Source of the DNA: Thalassospira lucentensis
Lineage (GTDB): Bacteria > Pseudomonadota > Alphaproteobacteria > Rhodospirillales > Thalassospiraceae
Length of the DNA stretch: 64,000 nt
Direction: 5' to 3'
NCBI RefSeq assembly: GCF_001613805.1
Contig: NZ_LPVY01000005.1
Location: 186,001-250,000 of the forward strand
A program made the translations under genes and the position numbers. This document shows positions 46,155 through 53,751 of this stretch, piece by piece (the first letter of the stretch is position 1; every line of letters begins with the position of its first letter). The notes under the pieces were generated by a model. The model was not told the DNA's origin, searched no databases, and saw only the letters and a list, made by a program, of their open reading frames with translations.

Positions 46155-46898
46155 ATGACAAACGCAAATGAAACCAGAACCGCCATCATCACCGGTGCCG
46201 CACGCGGCATTGGTGTCGCCCTTGCCAAACGCCTGGCACAGGATGGCTTTGCGGTTGTTATCAACTACGCCAACAGCGCTACCAGCGCGGACGCCCTTGT
46301 CGAAGAACTGACAGCAAGCGGCCATCAGGCGATGGCAATCAAGGCCGACATCACCAATGCAGATGCCGTCAAACAGATGTTTGATCACGCCGAAACCCGC
46401 TTTGGCGGGGTTGACGTCATTGTCAATAATGCCGGTATCATGACAACACAGCCAATCTCGGAAATGAGTGACGCGGTCTATGACGCGATGATGGATACCA
46501 ATGTGCGCGGCACCTTCAACATGCTGCGCGAGGGGGCCAAGCGCCTGCGTAACGACGGACGTGTCATCAATTTTTCGACTACCGCCCTACATCTGAAATT
46601 GCCGGGTTATGCTGTTTACAACGCAACCAAGGCAGCGGTTGAAGCGATGACAGGTGTTTATGCCAAGGAACTGCGTGGTCGTAACATTACGGTAAATGCC
46701 GTCGCCCCCGGCCCGGTTGCAACCGAACTGTTCCTGAACGGCAAGACAGATGAACAAATCGCACAGTTTTCGAAAATGCCGCCGATTGAACGTCTTGGTC
46801 AGCCCGAAGACATCTCTGGCGTCGTTTCCTTCCTGGCCGGACCGGATTCCGGTTGGGTCAACGGACAGACGCTACGCGCCAATGGCGGGCTTGCCTGA
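46155..46898 (+). CDS. Short-chain dehydrogenase/reductase
   Basis: The 247-residue classical SDR has the cofactor motif IITGAARGIGVALAKRL at the N-terminus, NNAGI near residue 90, the catalytic YxxxK in GYAVYNATKAAVEAM near 155 and PGPVATELF. FabG-like enzymes of this type reduce varied ketones and aldehydes. The ATG at 46155 has CAGGAGA upstream. The divergent LysR regulator probably controls it. Confidence 0.9.
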   Translation: MTNANETRTAIITGAARGIGVALAKRLAQDGFAVVINYANSATSADALVEELTASGHQAMAIKADITNADAVKQMFDHAETRFGGVDVIVNNAGIMTTQPISEMSDAVYDAMMDTNVRGTFNMLREGAKRLRNDGRVINFSTTALHLKLPGYAVYNATKAAVEAMTGVYAKELRGRNITVNAVAPGPVATELFLNGKTDEQIAQFSKMPPIERLGQPEDISGVVSFLAGPDSGWVNGQTLRANGGLA

Positions 46899-47119
46899 TC
46901 CAAATGCCAAATTGATTGCCTTGCCGCCTTTCCACCGATCCCGCGCGTCAAGGAAATTTAACATGGGTGTCGTCCTGAATAAGGACGGCACCTTTGCCGT
47001 ATCACGAAAACCCTATTGCCAAAACAGGGACGAGGAACTCGCAAAAACACCGGCATGCAAATTGGCAAGCATCCGATTTTGCCCCATGATGGCGCCAAGC
47101 CCCAAGCAAGGATGCCTTT

Positions 47120-47590
47120 ATGACCAATATTACCTTCCGCTATGCCACCCGCGAAGATTTGCCTGCCATCGTTACCCTTCTCGCCGATGACGAAAAGGGT
47201 AAAACCCGCGAAGAACTGCGCGATCCGCTACCCGATGTCTATTATGCCGCGTTTGATGCCATGCAAAGTCAAAGCACCGAAGCCCTTCCAAACAAATACC
47301 TTTTAGCATGTCAGGGGAATGACATTGTCGGTTGTCTGCAACTGACCCTGATTGCCGGACTTTCGCGCAAAGGCCGTCTGCGTGCACAGATCGAAGGTGT
47401 ACGGGTATCGTCGAAATGCCGGGGTCAGAAAGTAGGCGAAAAATTGATCATCGAATCCATTTCGATTTCGAAATCACTAGGCGCATCGCTTGTGCAGTTC
47501 ACCACCGACAAAACCCGCAAGGATGCCCATCGCTTCTACGAACGGCTTGGTTTTGTTGCCAGCCACGAAGGTATGAAAAAGGACATCTGA
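47120..47590 (+). CDS. GNAT-family N-acetyltransferase
   Basis: The 156-residue protein has the pattern of small GNAT enzymes: ITFRYATREDLPAIVTLLADD at the start, acetyl-CoA loop EGVRVSSKCRGQKVGEKLIIES near residue 95 and the ending DAHRFYERLGFVASHEGMKK. The substrate is unknown. The 221-base spacer before it holds no feature I can support beyond a short open frame that overlaps it. Confidence 0.87.
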   Translation: MTNITFRYATREDLPAIVTLLADDEKGKTREELRDPLPDVYYAAFDAMQSQSTEALPNKYLLACQGNDIVGCLQLTLIAGLSRKGRLRAQIEGVRVSSKCRGQKVGEKLIIESISISKSLGASLVQFTTDKTRKDAHRFYERLGFVASHEGMKKDI

Positions 47591-47678
47591 GGTTTTCTGC
47601 CATAGTGATGGCAATATTTCCCAGCCCTATAGTGCTATGATCGAGATCCCGGAAACACCAGCAAACGGAGCTTAAGCC

Positions 47679-47972
47679 ATGAACCTCTCCGAACTGCAGG
47701 AAATTGCCACACTAAAGGGCTTCACCCACCATTTCAGTGCGACCGGAAATCATGTCACCTGCGATGGCAAGGAAGTCAGCTATTCCGCGAATGATCTGAC
47801 CATTATCGATAGTCGATCCGTCGATAGCGGCACCGATCCTGGGGATGACGCCACGCTTTATATGATTGAAGCCCGCGACGGTACACGTGGCACCCTGATC
47901 GTGCCCAGCAGCTTTTACACCGAGCACGACAAGGCGGAACTGATCGATCATCTGCGCAGTCAGTCCCGATAA
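47679..47972 (+). CDS. Small conserved protein, first of a tandem pair
   Basis: This 97-residue soluble protein shares the block TDPGDDATLYMIEARDGT with its downstream neighbour and aligns with it end to end. It resembles a family of about 100 residues often mislabelled as phosphoribosylpyrophosphate synthetase; no PRPP-binding motif is present, so that name should not be used. One Cys is shared (VTCDG/VRCDG). Function unknown. Confidence 0.8.
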   Translation: MNLSELQEIATLKGFTHHFSATGNHVTCDGKEVSYSANDLTIIDSRSVDSGTDPGDDATLYMIEARDGTRGTLIVPSSFYTEHDKAELIDHLRSQSR

Positions 47973-48040
47973 AATCGGAACAGTCGCATCGCTTCCGCGT
48001 TTCAGGAACAAGTATCCCGTAACCAGCAGGAGAGACGACA

Positions 48041-48334
48041 ATGACTTTGGCCGAACTTCAGGAAAATGCCATCCGTCATGGCTTTTCACATCATTTTGTC
48101 TACGAGGCAGGCGGCGTACGCTGCGACGGCAGCGGTCCGGTTTATGCTGCTGCCGATCTAAAAATCGTTCATAGCAACAGTGTCGATGCCGGCACCGATC
48201 CGGGGGATGACGCCACCCTTTACATGATAGAGGCCCGTGATGGCACGAAGGGTATGATGATCATTCCGTCAAGTTTCCATGCCGACCCCGACAAGGCACA
48301 GCTGATCGACGAGCTGCGCAAGAACACCCACTGA
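48041..48334 (+). CDS. Small conserved protein, second of a tandem pair
   Basis: A 97-residue paralogue of the preceding gene, clearly from a local duplication. Identity is strongest in the C-terminal half (SVDAGTDPGDDATLYMIEA, then IPSSF). The N-terminal half differs more, so the copies have probably diverged in partner or timing. AGGAGAG precedes the ATG. Function unknown. Confidence 0.8.
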   Translation: MTLAELQENAIRHGFSHHFVYEAGGVRCDGSGPVYAAADLKIVHSNSVDAGTDPGDDATLYMIEARDGTKGMMIIPSSFHADPDKAQLIDELRKNTH

Positions 48335-48485
48335 ACCACACAAAAAGAACACAAACCCGCACCTGTAACGACATGATGAGGATCGATATTTCGTGACAAT
48401 ACGTTGCACTGCACATCTTCCCATCCCCATATAGTGCACCAGTCGGGGAAAATATCGTCATTCGTGGTCAGTACAGGGAACCGCT

Positions 48486-49049
48486 ATGTCAGATCTTTTG
48501 CCGTTCTTCCGGGCCTGGGTAGCCGACCCCAGACGCGTTTCGGCCATATCGCCTTCCAGCCCGGCTCTGGCAGAAATGATTACGTCTGAAATTTCCCCCA
48601 CGACCGGATCGGTATTGGAGCTTGGACCGGGAACCGGTGTTTTTACCCGGGCTCTGATTGCGCGCGGTCTTGATGAAGGTGATCTGACCCTGATTGAAGC
48701 CGGGGCGGAATTCGCGCGCCTGTTGGCAGATCGCTATCCGCGCGCCCGTGTTTTTCACACAGATGCCACCCGGCTTGCCCGTAGTGATTTGTATCCTGCG
48801 CACTGCCTTGGTGCCGCCATCAGCGGACTTCCTTTGCTGTCAATGCGACCGCGTCAGGTGATGGGGGTATTGAACGGTGCATTCCGTTATCTCGGACCCG
48901 ATGGGGCATTTTATCAGTTTACCTATGGCCCGCGCTGCCCGGTACCCTCCGCCATTCTGGAACGGATGGGTCTTAAATCCGTACGAATTGGCACCATTGT
49001 TCGCAATGTGCCACCATCGTCGGTTTATCGTATTTCACGCATGTCCTGA
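48486..49049 (+). CDS. PmtA-like SAM-dependent methyltransferase
   Basis: The 187-residue methyltransferase resembles the short rhizobial phospholipid N-methyltransferase group: FFRAWVADPRRVSAISPSSPALAEMI at the start, SAM motif VLELGPGTGVFTRALI near residue 42, and AISGLPLLSMRP near 115. Such enzymes methylate phosphatidylethanolamine toward phosphatidylcholine. That activity is inferred and needs testing. The stop codon abuts that of the convergent comM gene with no spacer. A -10-like TATAGT lies 50 bases upstream. Confidence 0.78.
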   Translation: MSDLLPFFRAWVADPRRVSAISPSSPALAEMITSEISPTTGSVLELGPGTGVFTRALIARGLDEGDLTLIEAGAEFARLLADRYPRARVFHTDATRLARSDLYPAHCLGAAISGLPLLSMRPRQVMGVLNGAFRYLGPDGAFYQFTYGPRCPVPSAILERMGLKSVRIGTIVRNVPPSSVYRISRMS

Positions 49050-50561
49050 TTATCGCCGATACACCATATGCCGATAGCCAAGAGCTTCGGCAACATGGCT
49101 ACGCTTGACGCCATCCATGCCTGCCAAGTCGGCAATTGTGCGCGCAACGCGCAAAACACGATGATACCCGCGTGCCGACAGCCTCATCTGACGCGCGGCA
49201 TCCTGCAAAAGACCGCGGCCATCAGTATCAAGTGCCGCAGCAGTCTGCAGCACTTCACCATCTGCCTCGGCATTGGTTGAAATATGATCATTTTTATATC
49301 GTAATGACTGAACGGTACGCGCGGCCAGAACCCGGTCCCGCACGGTTTGCGTCGTCTCGCCACCTGAGGGAAGGTCAAGCTCTTCAGGACGGACGGCCGG
49401 AACGTCGATCTGAATGTCAAAACGATCCAGCAGGGGCCCTGATATTCGGGCCTGATAATCCTCTCCGCAACGCGGCGCCCGCGTACAGGCAAGGTCATTG
49501 TCGCCCAAGTATCCGCACCGGCAAGGGTTCATCGCGGCGACCAGTTGGACGCGCGCGGGGTAAGTCACATGGGCATTGGCGCGTGCCACAGATACCTGCC
49601 CAGTTTCAAGCGGCTGGCGTAACGCATCAAGGACATTGCGCTGAAATTCCGGTAATTCATCCAAAAACAGCACACCATTATGCGCCAGCGAAATCTCGCC
49701 CGGGCGCACCCTGTGTCCCCCACCAACAAGTGCTGGCATGGATGCTGAATGGTGCGGCGAACGAAAGGGACGGGTACGAATAAGCCCGCCTTCAGGCAAC
49801 ATACCGGAAACCGAATGGATTACTGTGGTTTCAAGTGCCTGTCTGGCATCCAGTTCTGGCAAAAGCCCCGGCAACCTTGCCGCCAGCATCGATTTCCCCG
49901 AACCGGGAGGACCGCTCATCAGTAAATTATGCCCTCCGGCCGCGGCAATCTCAAGCGCGCGTTTGGCGCTTTCCTGCCCTTTGATATCGCGAAGATCGGG
50001 TAGGGAGATGGGCGATGGTTCAGTCTTGGGCATCTTTGGTCGCGGGAGGATTTGCGTACCCTTGAAATGATTGATCAAGGTGGTCAGGCGTGATGGTGCG
50101 AGAATTTCAAGCTCCCCCGCCCAAAGGGCCTCCGCACCATTGTCAACGGGGCAGATAATTCCCCTTTCCATGCTGTTCGCCTGCATGGCTGCTGGCAAAA
50201 CCCCACCAACACCTGTAACGCTGCCATCAAGTCCCAGCTCACCCAGCACGACAAAACTGGCGATATCCTCGTGCCCTATCACATCCATTTCGGCCAAAAG
50301 GCCAAGTGCAATCGGCAGATCGAAATGCGATCCTTCTTTCAGCAAATCAGCCGGGGCCAGATTAATCGTTATGCGTTTGGGCGGCAATGCCAGCCCCATC
50401 GCCGAAAGTGCCGACCGTACACGTTCGCGTGCCTCGGAAACTGCCTTGTCAGGCAGACCAACCACAGTAAAGGCTGGTAAACCGCTTGCCATCTGGACCT
50501 GCACATCGACCGGAATTGTATCAATCCCGGCAAAGGCGACGGTCGTAACCCGTGCTGTCAT
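49050..50561 (-). CDS. comM: YifB/ComM-family Mg chelatase-like AAA ATPase
   Basis: The 503-residue protein has an N-terminal LonC-like domain (VDVQVQMASGLPAFTVVGLPDKAVSEARERVRSAL), Walker A MSGPPGSGKSMLAARLPG near residue 205, FRSPHHSASMPALVGGG and Walker B LFLDELPEF. ComM is a branch-migration helicase that aids integration of DNA taken up by natural transformation. The ATG at 50561 is preferred (MTARVTTVAFAGID); the frame is open to 50600. Confidence 0.93.
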   Translation of the reverse strand: MTARVTTVAFAGIDTIPVDVQVQMASGLPAFTVVGLPDKAVSEARERVRSALSAMGLALPPKRITINLAPADLLKEGSHFDLPIALGLLAEMDVIGHEDIASFVVLGELGLDGSVTGVGGVLPAAMQANSMERGIICPVDNGAEALWAGELEILAPSRLTTLINHFKGTQILPRPKMPKTEPSPISLPDLRDIKGQESAKRALEIAAAGGHNLLMSGPPGSGKSMLAARLPGLLPELDARQALETTVIHSVSGMLPEGGLIRTRPFRSPHHSASMPALVGGGHRVRPGEISLAHNGVLFLDELPEFQRNVLDALRQPLETGQVSVARANAHVTYPARVQLVAAMNPCRCGYLGDNDLACTRAPRCGEDYQARISGPLLDRFDIQIDVPAVRPEELDLPSGGETTQTVRDRVLAARTVQSLRYKNDHISTNAEADGEVLQTAAALDTDGRGLLQDAARQMRLSARGYHRVLRVARTIADLAGMDGVKRSHVAEALGYRHMVYRR

Positions 50562-50649
50562 ATGGTGCTGATCCCCGTAACCCCAAGTTCTATATACCAC
50601 TTTGGCGGGAAACGGGAATCAAGGCAACAAGTCGTTTATCCGCGACAGA

Positions 50650-51075
50650 TCAGGCGCATCCAGCGCCGTCTTCCGGCGACATATCAGTATTGATCATCCA
50701 GGGTGTACCGAACTTATCGGTAAACATGCCATAGCCCGGCGACCAGAAGGTTTCTTCGAACGGCATGGTCACCTGGCCGTCTTTGGAAAGGGCATCGAAT
50801 ATCTTTCTGGCATCGGTCGTATTTTCAAAATGCAGGGATGCAGTCATACCCTGCATTTTGGTGAAATATTCCGGTGGGCAGTCGGATGCCATTAAATGCC
50901 AGCCATCGCCCATCAGGCATGCATGGGCAATTTTGTCATTATGCTCAGGCGAGTCAGCAGCCATCGGTGTATCGCCGAACGGCATCATAATCAGTTCACC
51001 ACCCAGGATGGATTGATAGAATTCAAATGCCTGGCGGCAGTTCCCATCGAAATTCAGATAGGTGATCAGTTTCAT
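50650..51075 (-). CDS. PhnB-like VOC protein
   Basis: The 141-residue protein belongs to the PhnB-like VOC group: LITYLNFDGNCRQAFEFYQSILGGELIMMPFGD, HACLMGDGWHLMASD, and WSPGYGMFTDKFGTPWMIN. The domain is often named after 3-demethylubiquinone methyltransferase without evidence of that activity. It is the third gene of a minus-strand set facing marR, with a related VOC gene and a SnoaL-like gene upstream. Confidence 0.87.
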   Translation of the reverse strand: MKLITYLNFDGNCRQAFEFYQSILGGELIMMPFGDTPMAADSPEHNDKIAHACLMGDGWHLMASDCPPEYFTKMQGMTASLHFENTTDARKIFDALSKDGQVTMPFEETFWSPGYGMFTDKFGTPWMINTDMSPEDGAGCA

Positions 51076-51118
51076 CGGAGCGTTCCTTTATGTGTAAAAA
51101 TCTGGTTGGTTTGGAGAT

Positions 51119-51556
51119 TTACGGCTGCAGCCCGAACTGGGCGGCACCGTTTTCAAAATCAAAGGGCACGGAAAAATGTTCATGCGCGATGCGCCATTCA
51201 CCACCCTGCTTTTCAAGGTGATAGCTTGACCGCATCCAGCTTGCCTGCTCGGTTCCGTCTTCCTTGCGCATACCGCACCGGATCAGGAACCGTGCAACCG
51301 CCAGATGACCAGAAACACGAATAGTCGGTTCCTGCGGTTCCATGATGAATTCATCATCAAATGCCATGCAGCGGTCCCAATGGGCACGGTAGTCTTCCCG
51401 GCCACTGAATTGCAGCGGACCGACTGCGTCATAGGAGCAGATATCATCGCTATATAACGCCATGATACCGTCGAGATCCTTGTTGCGCGCCGCCTTTGAC
51501 CAACGGGTGAAAATCTCACGAATGGCCGCTTGATCTTTAATTTGTTTATCAGTCAT
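51119..51556 (-). CDS. SnoaL-like (NTF2-fold) protein
   Basis: The 145-residue protein has the small alpha/beta barrel pattern of SnoaL/DUF4440 proteins: IREIFTRWSKAARNKDLDGIMALYSDDICSYDAV at the start and GEWRIAHEHFSVPFD near the end. The ATG at 51556 has AAGGAAA seven bases upstream. It lies between two PhnB-like genes. No catalytic function can be assigned. Confidence 0.83.
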   Translation of the reverse strand: MTDKQIKDQAAIREIFTRWSKAARNKDLDGIMALYSDDICSYDAVGPLQFSGREDYRAHWDRCMAFDDEFIMEPQEPTIRVSGHLAVARFLIRCGMRKEDGTEQASWMRSSYHLEKQGGEWRIAHEHFSVPFDFENGAAQFGLQP

Positions 51557-51614
51557 GGGGGAATTTCCTTGCCTTGGTGGTGCGAGGGACTGGCTAAAGT
51601 TTTGTGTGGAGTTT

Positions 51615-52088
51615 TCAGATGCCTTTGGCGGCACGTTCAATCCCGGCGATGTCGAATTTGTCCATCGACATCATGGTTGTTGCGACCCGGGCGGCTATGT
51701 CGGGATCTGGATCGTTCATTAGTTCGATAAGGCGGACCGGGGTGATCTGCCAGAAAAGGCCAAATCTGTCTTTTACCCATCCACACTGTCTGGGTTCCCC
51801 GTCTTCGGAAAGGCAGTCCCAGTAATAATCAACTTCTGCCTGGTCATTGCAGGATACGGTGAAGGAAACAGCTTCGGTAAACCTGAACTGCGACCCGCCA
51901 TTAAGAGCCGTGAACTGCAGACCTCCCAACTCGAAACTTACGGTTAAAACATTGCCTTCCGGTCCGGGTCCTGCCTTGCTGCTGCGCAGGATTTTGCCGA
52001 TCTTGGCATTTGGAAAAACGGACACATAAAAATTGACGGCCTCTTCGGCGTTGCCGTCAAACCACAAAAAGGGGCTTATCTTCTGCAT
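51615..52088 (-). CDS. PhnB-like VOC protein
   Basis: A 157-residue VOC protein: ISPFLWFDGNAEEAVNFYVSVFPNAKIGKI at the start, a central FELGGLQFTALNGG and CGWVKDRFGLFWQITP near residue 110. The final region (RVATTMMSMDKFDIAGIERA) is typical of this subfamily. It is the first gene of the minus-strand set and starts 133 bases from the divergent marR. Confidence 0.88.
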   Translation of the reverse strand: MQKISPFLWFDGNAEEAVNFYVSVFPNAKIGKILRSSKAGPGPEGNVLTVSFELGGLQFTALNGGSQFRFTEAVSFTVSCNDQAEVDYYWDCLSEDGEPRQCGWVKDRFGLFWQITPVRLIELMNDPDPDIAARVATTMMSMDKFDIAGIERAAKGI

Positions 52089-52187
52089 CGGGCTTCCTCC
52101 TTGCCTCTCAGAAGGTTGTCGTAAAGATCAAAGGCGTGGTGGCGCTTTTGAACCAAAGGATTGATCAGTTTTTTCTTATTTTCCCGT

Positions 52188-52216
52188 TTGACAAATACGT
52201 TGATATCAACATAATT
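52188..52216 (+). promoter_or_regulatory. marR promoter with operator in the spacer
   Basis: A consensus -35 TTGACA (52188-52193) and a -10 CATAAT (52210-52215) are 16 bases apart. The perfect palindrome GTTGATATCAAC (52199-52210) fills the spacer, a standard place for autorepression. The predicted start falls at or within a base or two of the ATG at 52222, and no Shine-Dalgarno is present, so the message is probably leaderless. Confidence 0.7.
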
Positions 52217-52221
52217 AATTC

Positions 52222-52698
52222 ATGTCAAAGAAAGATTTCAACCAGAACGATAAAGTTCCGTTTTCATCGACATTGATGGTGCGTGACAGTTGCCTATGCC
52301 TGCATGTCCGCCGGGCCGCGCGCACGATTGCGCGACGGTTTGACGATGCATTTCGTTCACTTGATCTGACCAGCGGGCAATTTTCCCTGCTGATGTCACT
52401 TAACCGACCCGAACCACCGCATATGCAGGATGTCGCCAATTTGCTGGCAATGGATCGCACGACACTGACGGCCAATCTCAAACCGCTAGAACGACGCGGG
52501 CTGGTTAATATTCAGCCCGACCCGAAGGACAAACGCGGTCGCCTTCTGACCCTGACCGACCCGGGCATGGCGCTTCTGATGCGCGCCTTTCCGATCTGGC
52601 AAAAAACCCAGGCTGAACTTGAAAGCATGGTTGCCGGTCCGGATTCGTCACAGCTTCTGGCTGATCTGGTCAGGTTGTCACGGGAACATGCCGGCTAA
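52222..52698 (+). CDS. MarR-family transcriptional regulator
   Basis: The 158-residue protein has a MarR winged helix: FRSLDLTSGQFSLLMSLNRPEPPHMQDVANLLAMDRTTLTANLKPLERRGLVNIQPDPKDKRGRLLTLT spans residues 47-115, with the recognition helix in DRTTLTANLK and the wing in DKRGR. It is divergent from a VOC/SnoaL/VOC gene set. A palindrome in its own promoter suggests autorepression and perhaps control of that set. No ribosome site precedes the ATG. Confidence 0.92.
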   Translation: MSKKDFNQNDKVPFSSTLMVRDSCLCLHVRRAARTIARRFDDAFRSLDLTSGQFSLLMSLNRPEPPHMQDVANLLAMDRTTLTANLKPLERRGLVNIQPDPKDKRGRLLTLTDPGMALLMRAFPIWQKTQAELESMVAGPDSSQLLADLVRLSREHAG

Positions 52699-52728
52699 TC
52701 CGGTAAAGTGCCTCAAGCCAGCCAAAGC

Positions 52729-52992
52729 TTAATCTTCGGATGCTGCCTTATCTTCATCAGGATTTTCGCCAACATCCACGTTTTCATCGCGTGGTGGCAG
52801 GAATTCCTTGCGGCACGGGACGGCAACGCCATCGACCACGGTCCAGCCAAAATTGCGGAACTTGCCAAAGCTTTCCTTTTTCATCGTGATGCCGCTCGCA
52901 CGGTGCTTGCGCACTTCGGCGGAATCCTCGCCCTGGATTTTACCGGCCCTGGCCCAGGCCCGTTCACGCATGGATTTGGTAATTTCGGTCAT
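52729..52992 (-). CDS. Small protein with a possible degenerate HNH-like N-terminus
   Basis: This 87-residue charged protein reads RERAWARAGKIQGEDSAEVRKHRASG near residues 9-34, then SFGKFRNFGWTVVDG. The order resembles the first part of small HNH endonucleases, but the catalytic His residues are missing. The likeness is from memory of the family and is weak. The ATG at 52992 is preferred over the frame opening at 53031. The C-terminal 20 residues are acidic. Function unknown. Confidence 0.6.
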   Translation of the reverse strand: MTEITKSMRERAWARAGKIQGEDSAEVRKHRASGITMKKESFGKFRNFGWTVVDGVAVPCRKEFLPPRDENVDVGENPDEDKAASED

Positions 52993-53109
52993 GAAACCCG
53001 TTTCATCTGAAAAGTTGCTGCCCGACATCATAGCACATTTGGCAGCCCGACCACGCTATAGCCGGTATAAACTGCACGGGCAATATCGCATCCATGCAGG
53101 CCAGGTCTG

Positions 53110-53741
53110 TCAAGCCGGCAAAAGATGATACCGCGTGGCGATCATTGATGGACGATCTGCTAGTGTCGCCATCCAGTGACGCAGATCATCCGAAAGGGCA
53201 AAGCGCCCGTCTGGCCAGCGGAAATCGACATATTCAAGGGCGGCTACGACGGACAGAGTGCCGATATCGGCCGGCCTGCTGCAAGACTGAGGATGCCGCC
53301 TTCTATGGCGTCAATGCTTCTTTGGACTGCCGCATGCTGTCGATCCATTACGGAATCGGAACGTTCATTTTCTGGTCGTTTGCTGTCGGCAAAAAGTCGA
53401 CCGGTTGCCGCCATCATGCCGTCAGATAATCCCTGCCACTGCAGGGCATTAAGCCGTTCGGAGCCTTCCTGCGGAATGATGCCTGTCCCATCACTATTCG
53501 CACGGGCAACTTCATCAAGGTAATCACAAATCACCGCAGACTCGAACACCGCCATCCCGTTTTCAAGTACCAGAGTCGGTACCTTGGCCAGCGGATTGTG
53601 TTCGCGTAACGCCGCATCGGTCCAAGGATCGATCATGATTTCGGCGATCTTGCCTTCAAGACCCAATTCACGCGCAATAATCCGGACCTTGCGCGAAAAT
53701 GGCGAAGTCGGTGCGTAATAAAGCTGCATGGTGGGTGCCAT
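53110..53741 (-). pseudogene. Glutathione S-transferase gene with a single-base frameshift
   Basis: The first part (53741 to about 53276) encodes a GST thioredoxin-fold domain (LYYAPTSPFSRKVRIIARELG, PLAKVPTLVLENG, FESAVICDYLDE) and the start of the helical domain. It then reaches a TAG after RPISALCPS, at 165 residues. In the next frame, from the GGCCGGCC at 53269-53276, translation continues as DIGTLSVVAALEYVDFRWPDGRF to a stop at 53110, the expected GST C-terminus. Adding one base would give about 210 residues, a normal length. Either a recent mutation or a sequencing error. GGGAGGA precedes the ATG; it follows the PhoD-like gene by 10 bases. Confidence 0.8.
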
Positions 53742-53751
53742 GCGATCCTCC

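Noticed and set aside
46963-47190. 75-codon open frame with a fair ribosome site before the GNAT gene
   Set aside because: It overlaps the GNAT start by 71 bases in another frame, and the product is irregular and unlike any family I know. I treat it as chance.
53110-53280. Programmed frameshift in the GST gene
   Set aside because: GST genes are not known to use recoding, and I see no slippery heptamer with a downstream pseudoknot. A simple one-base loss or sequencing error explains the data.
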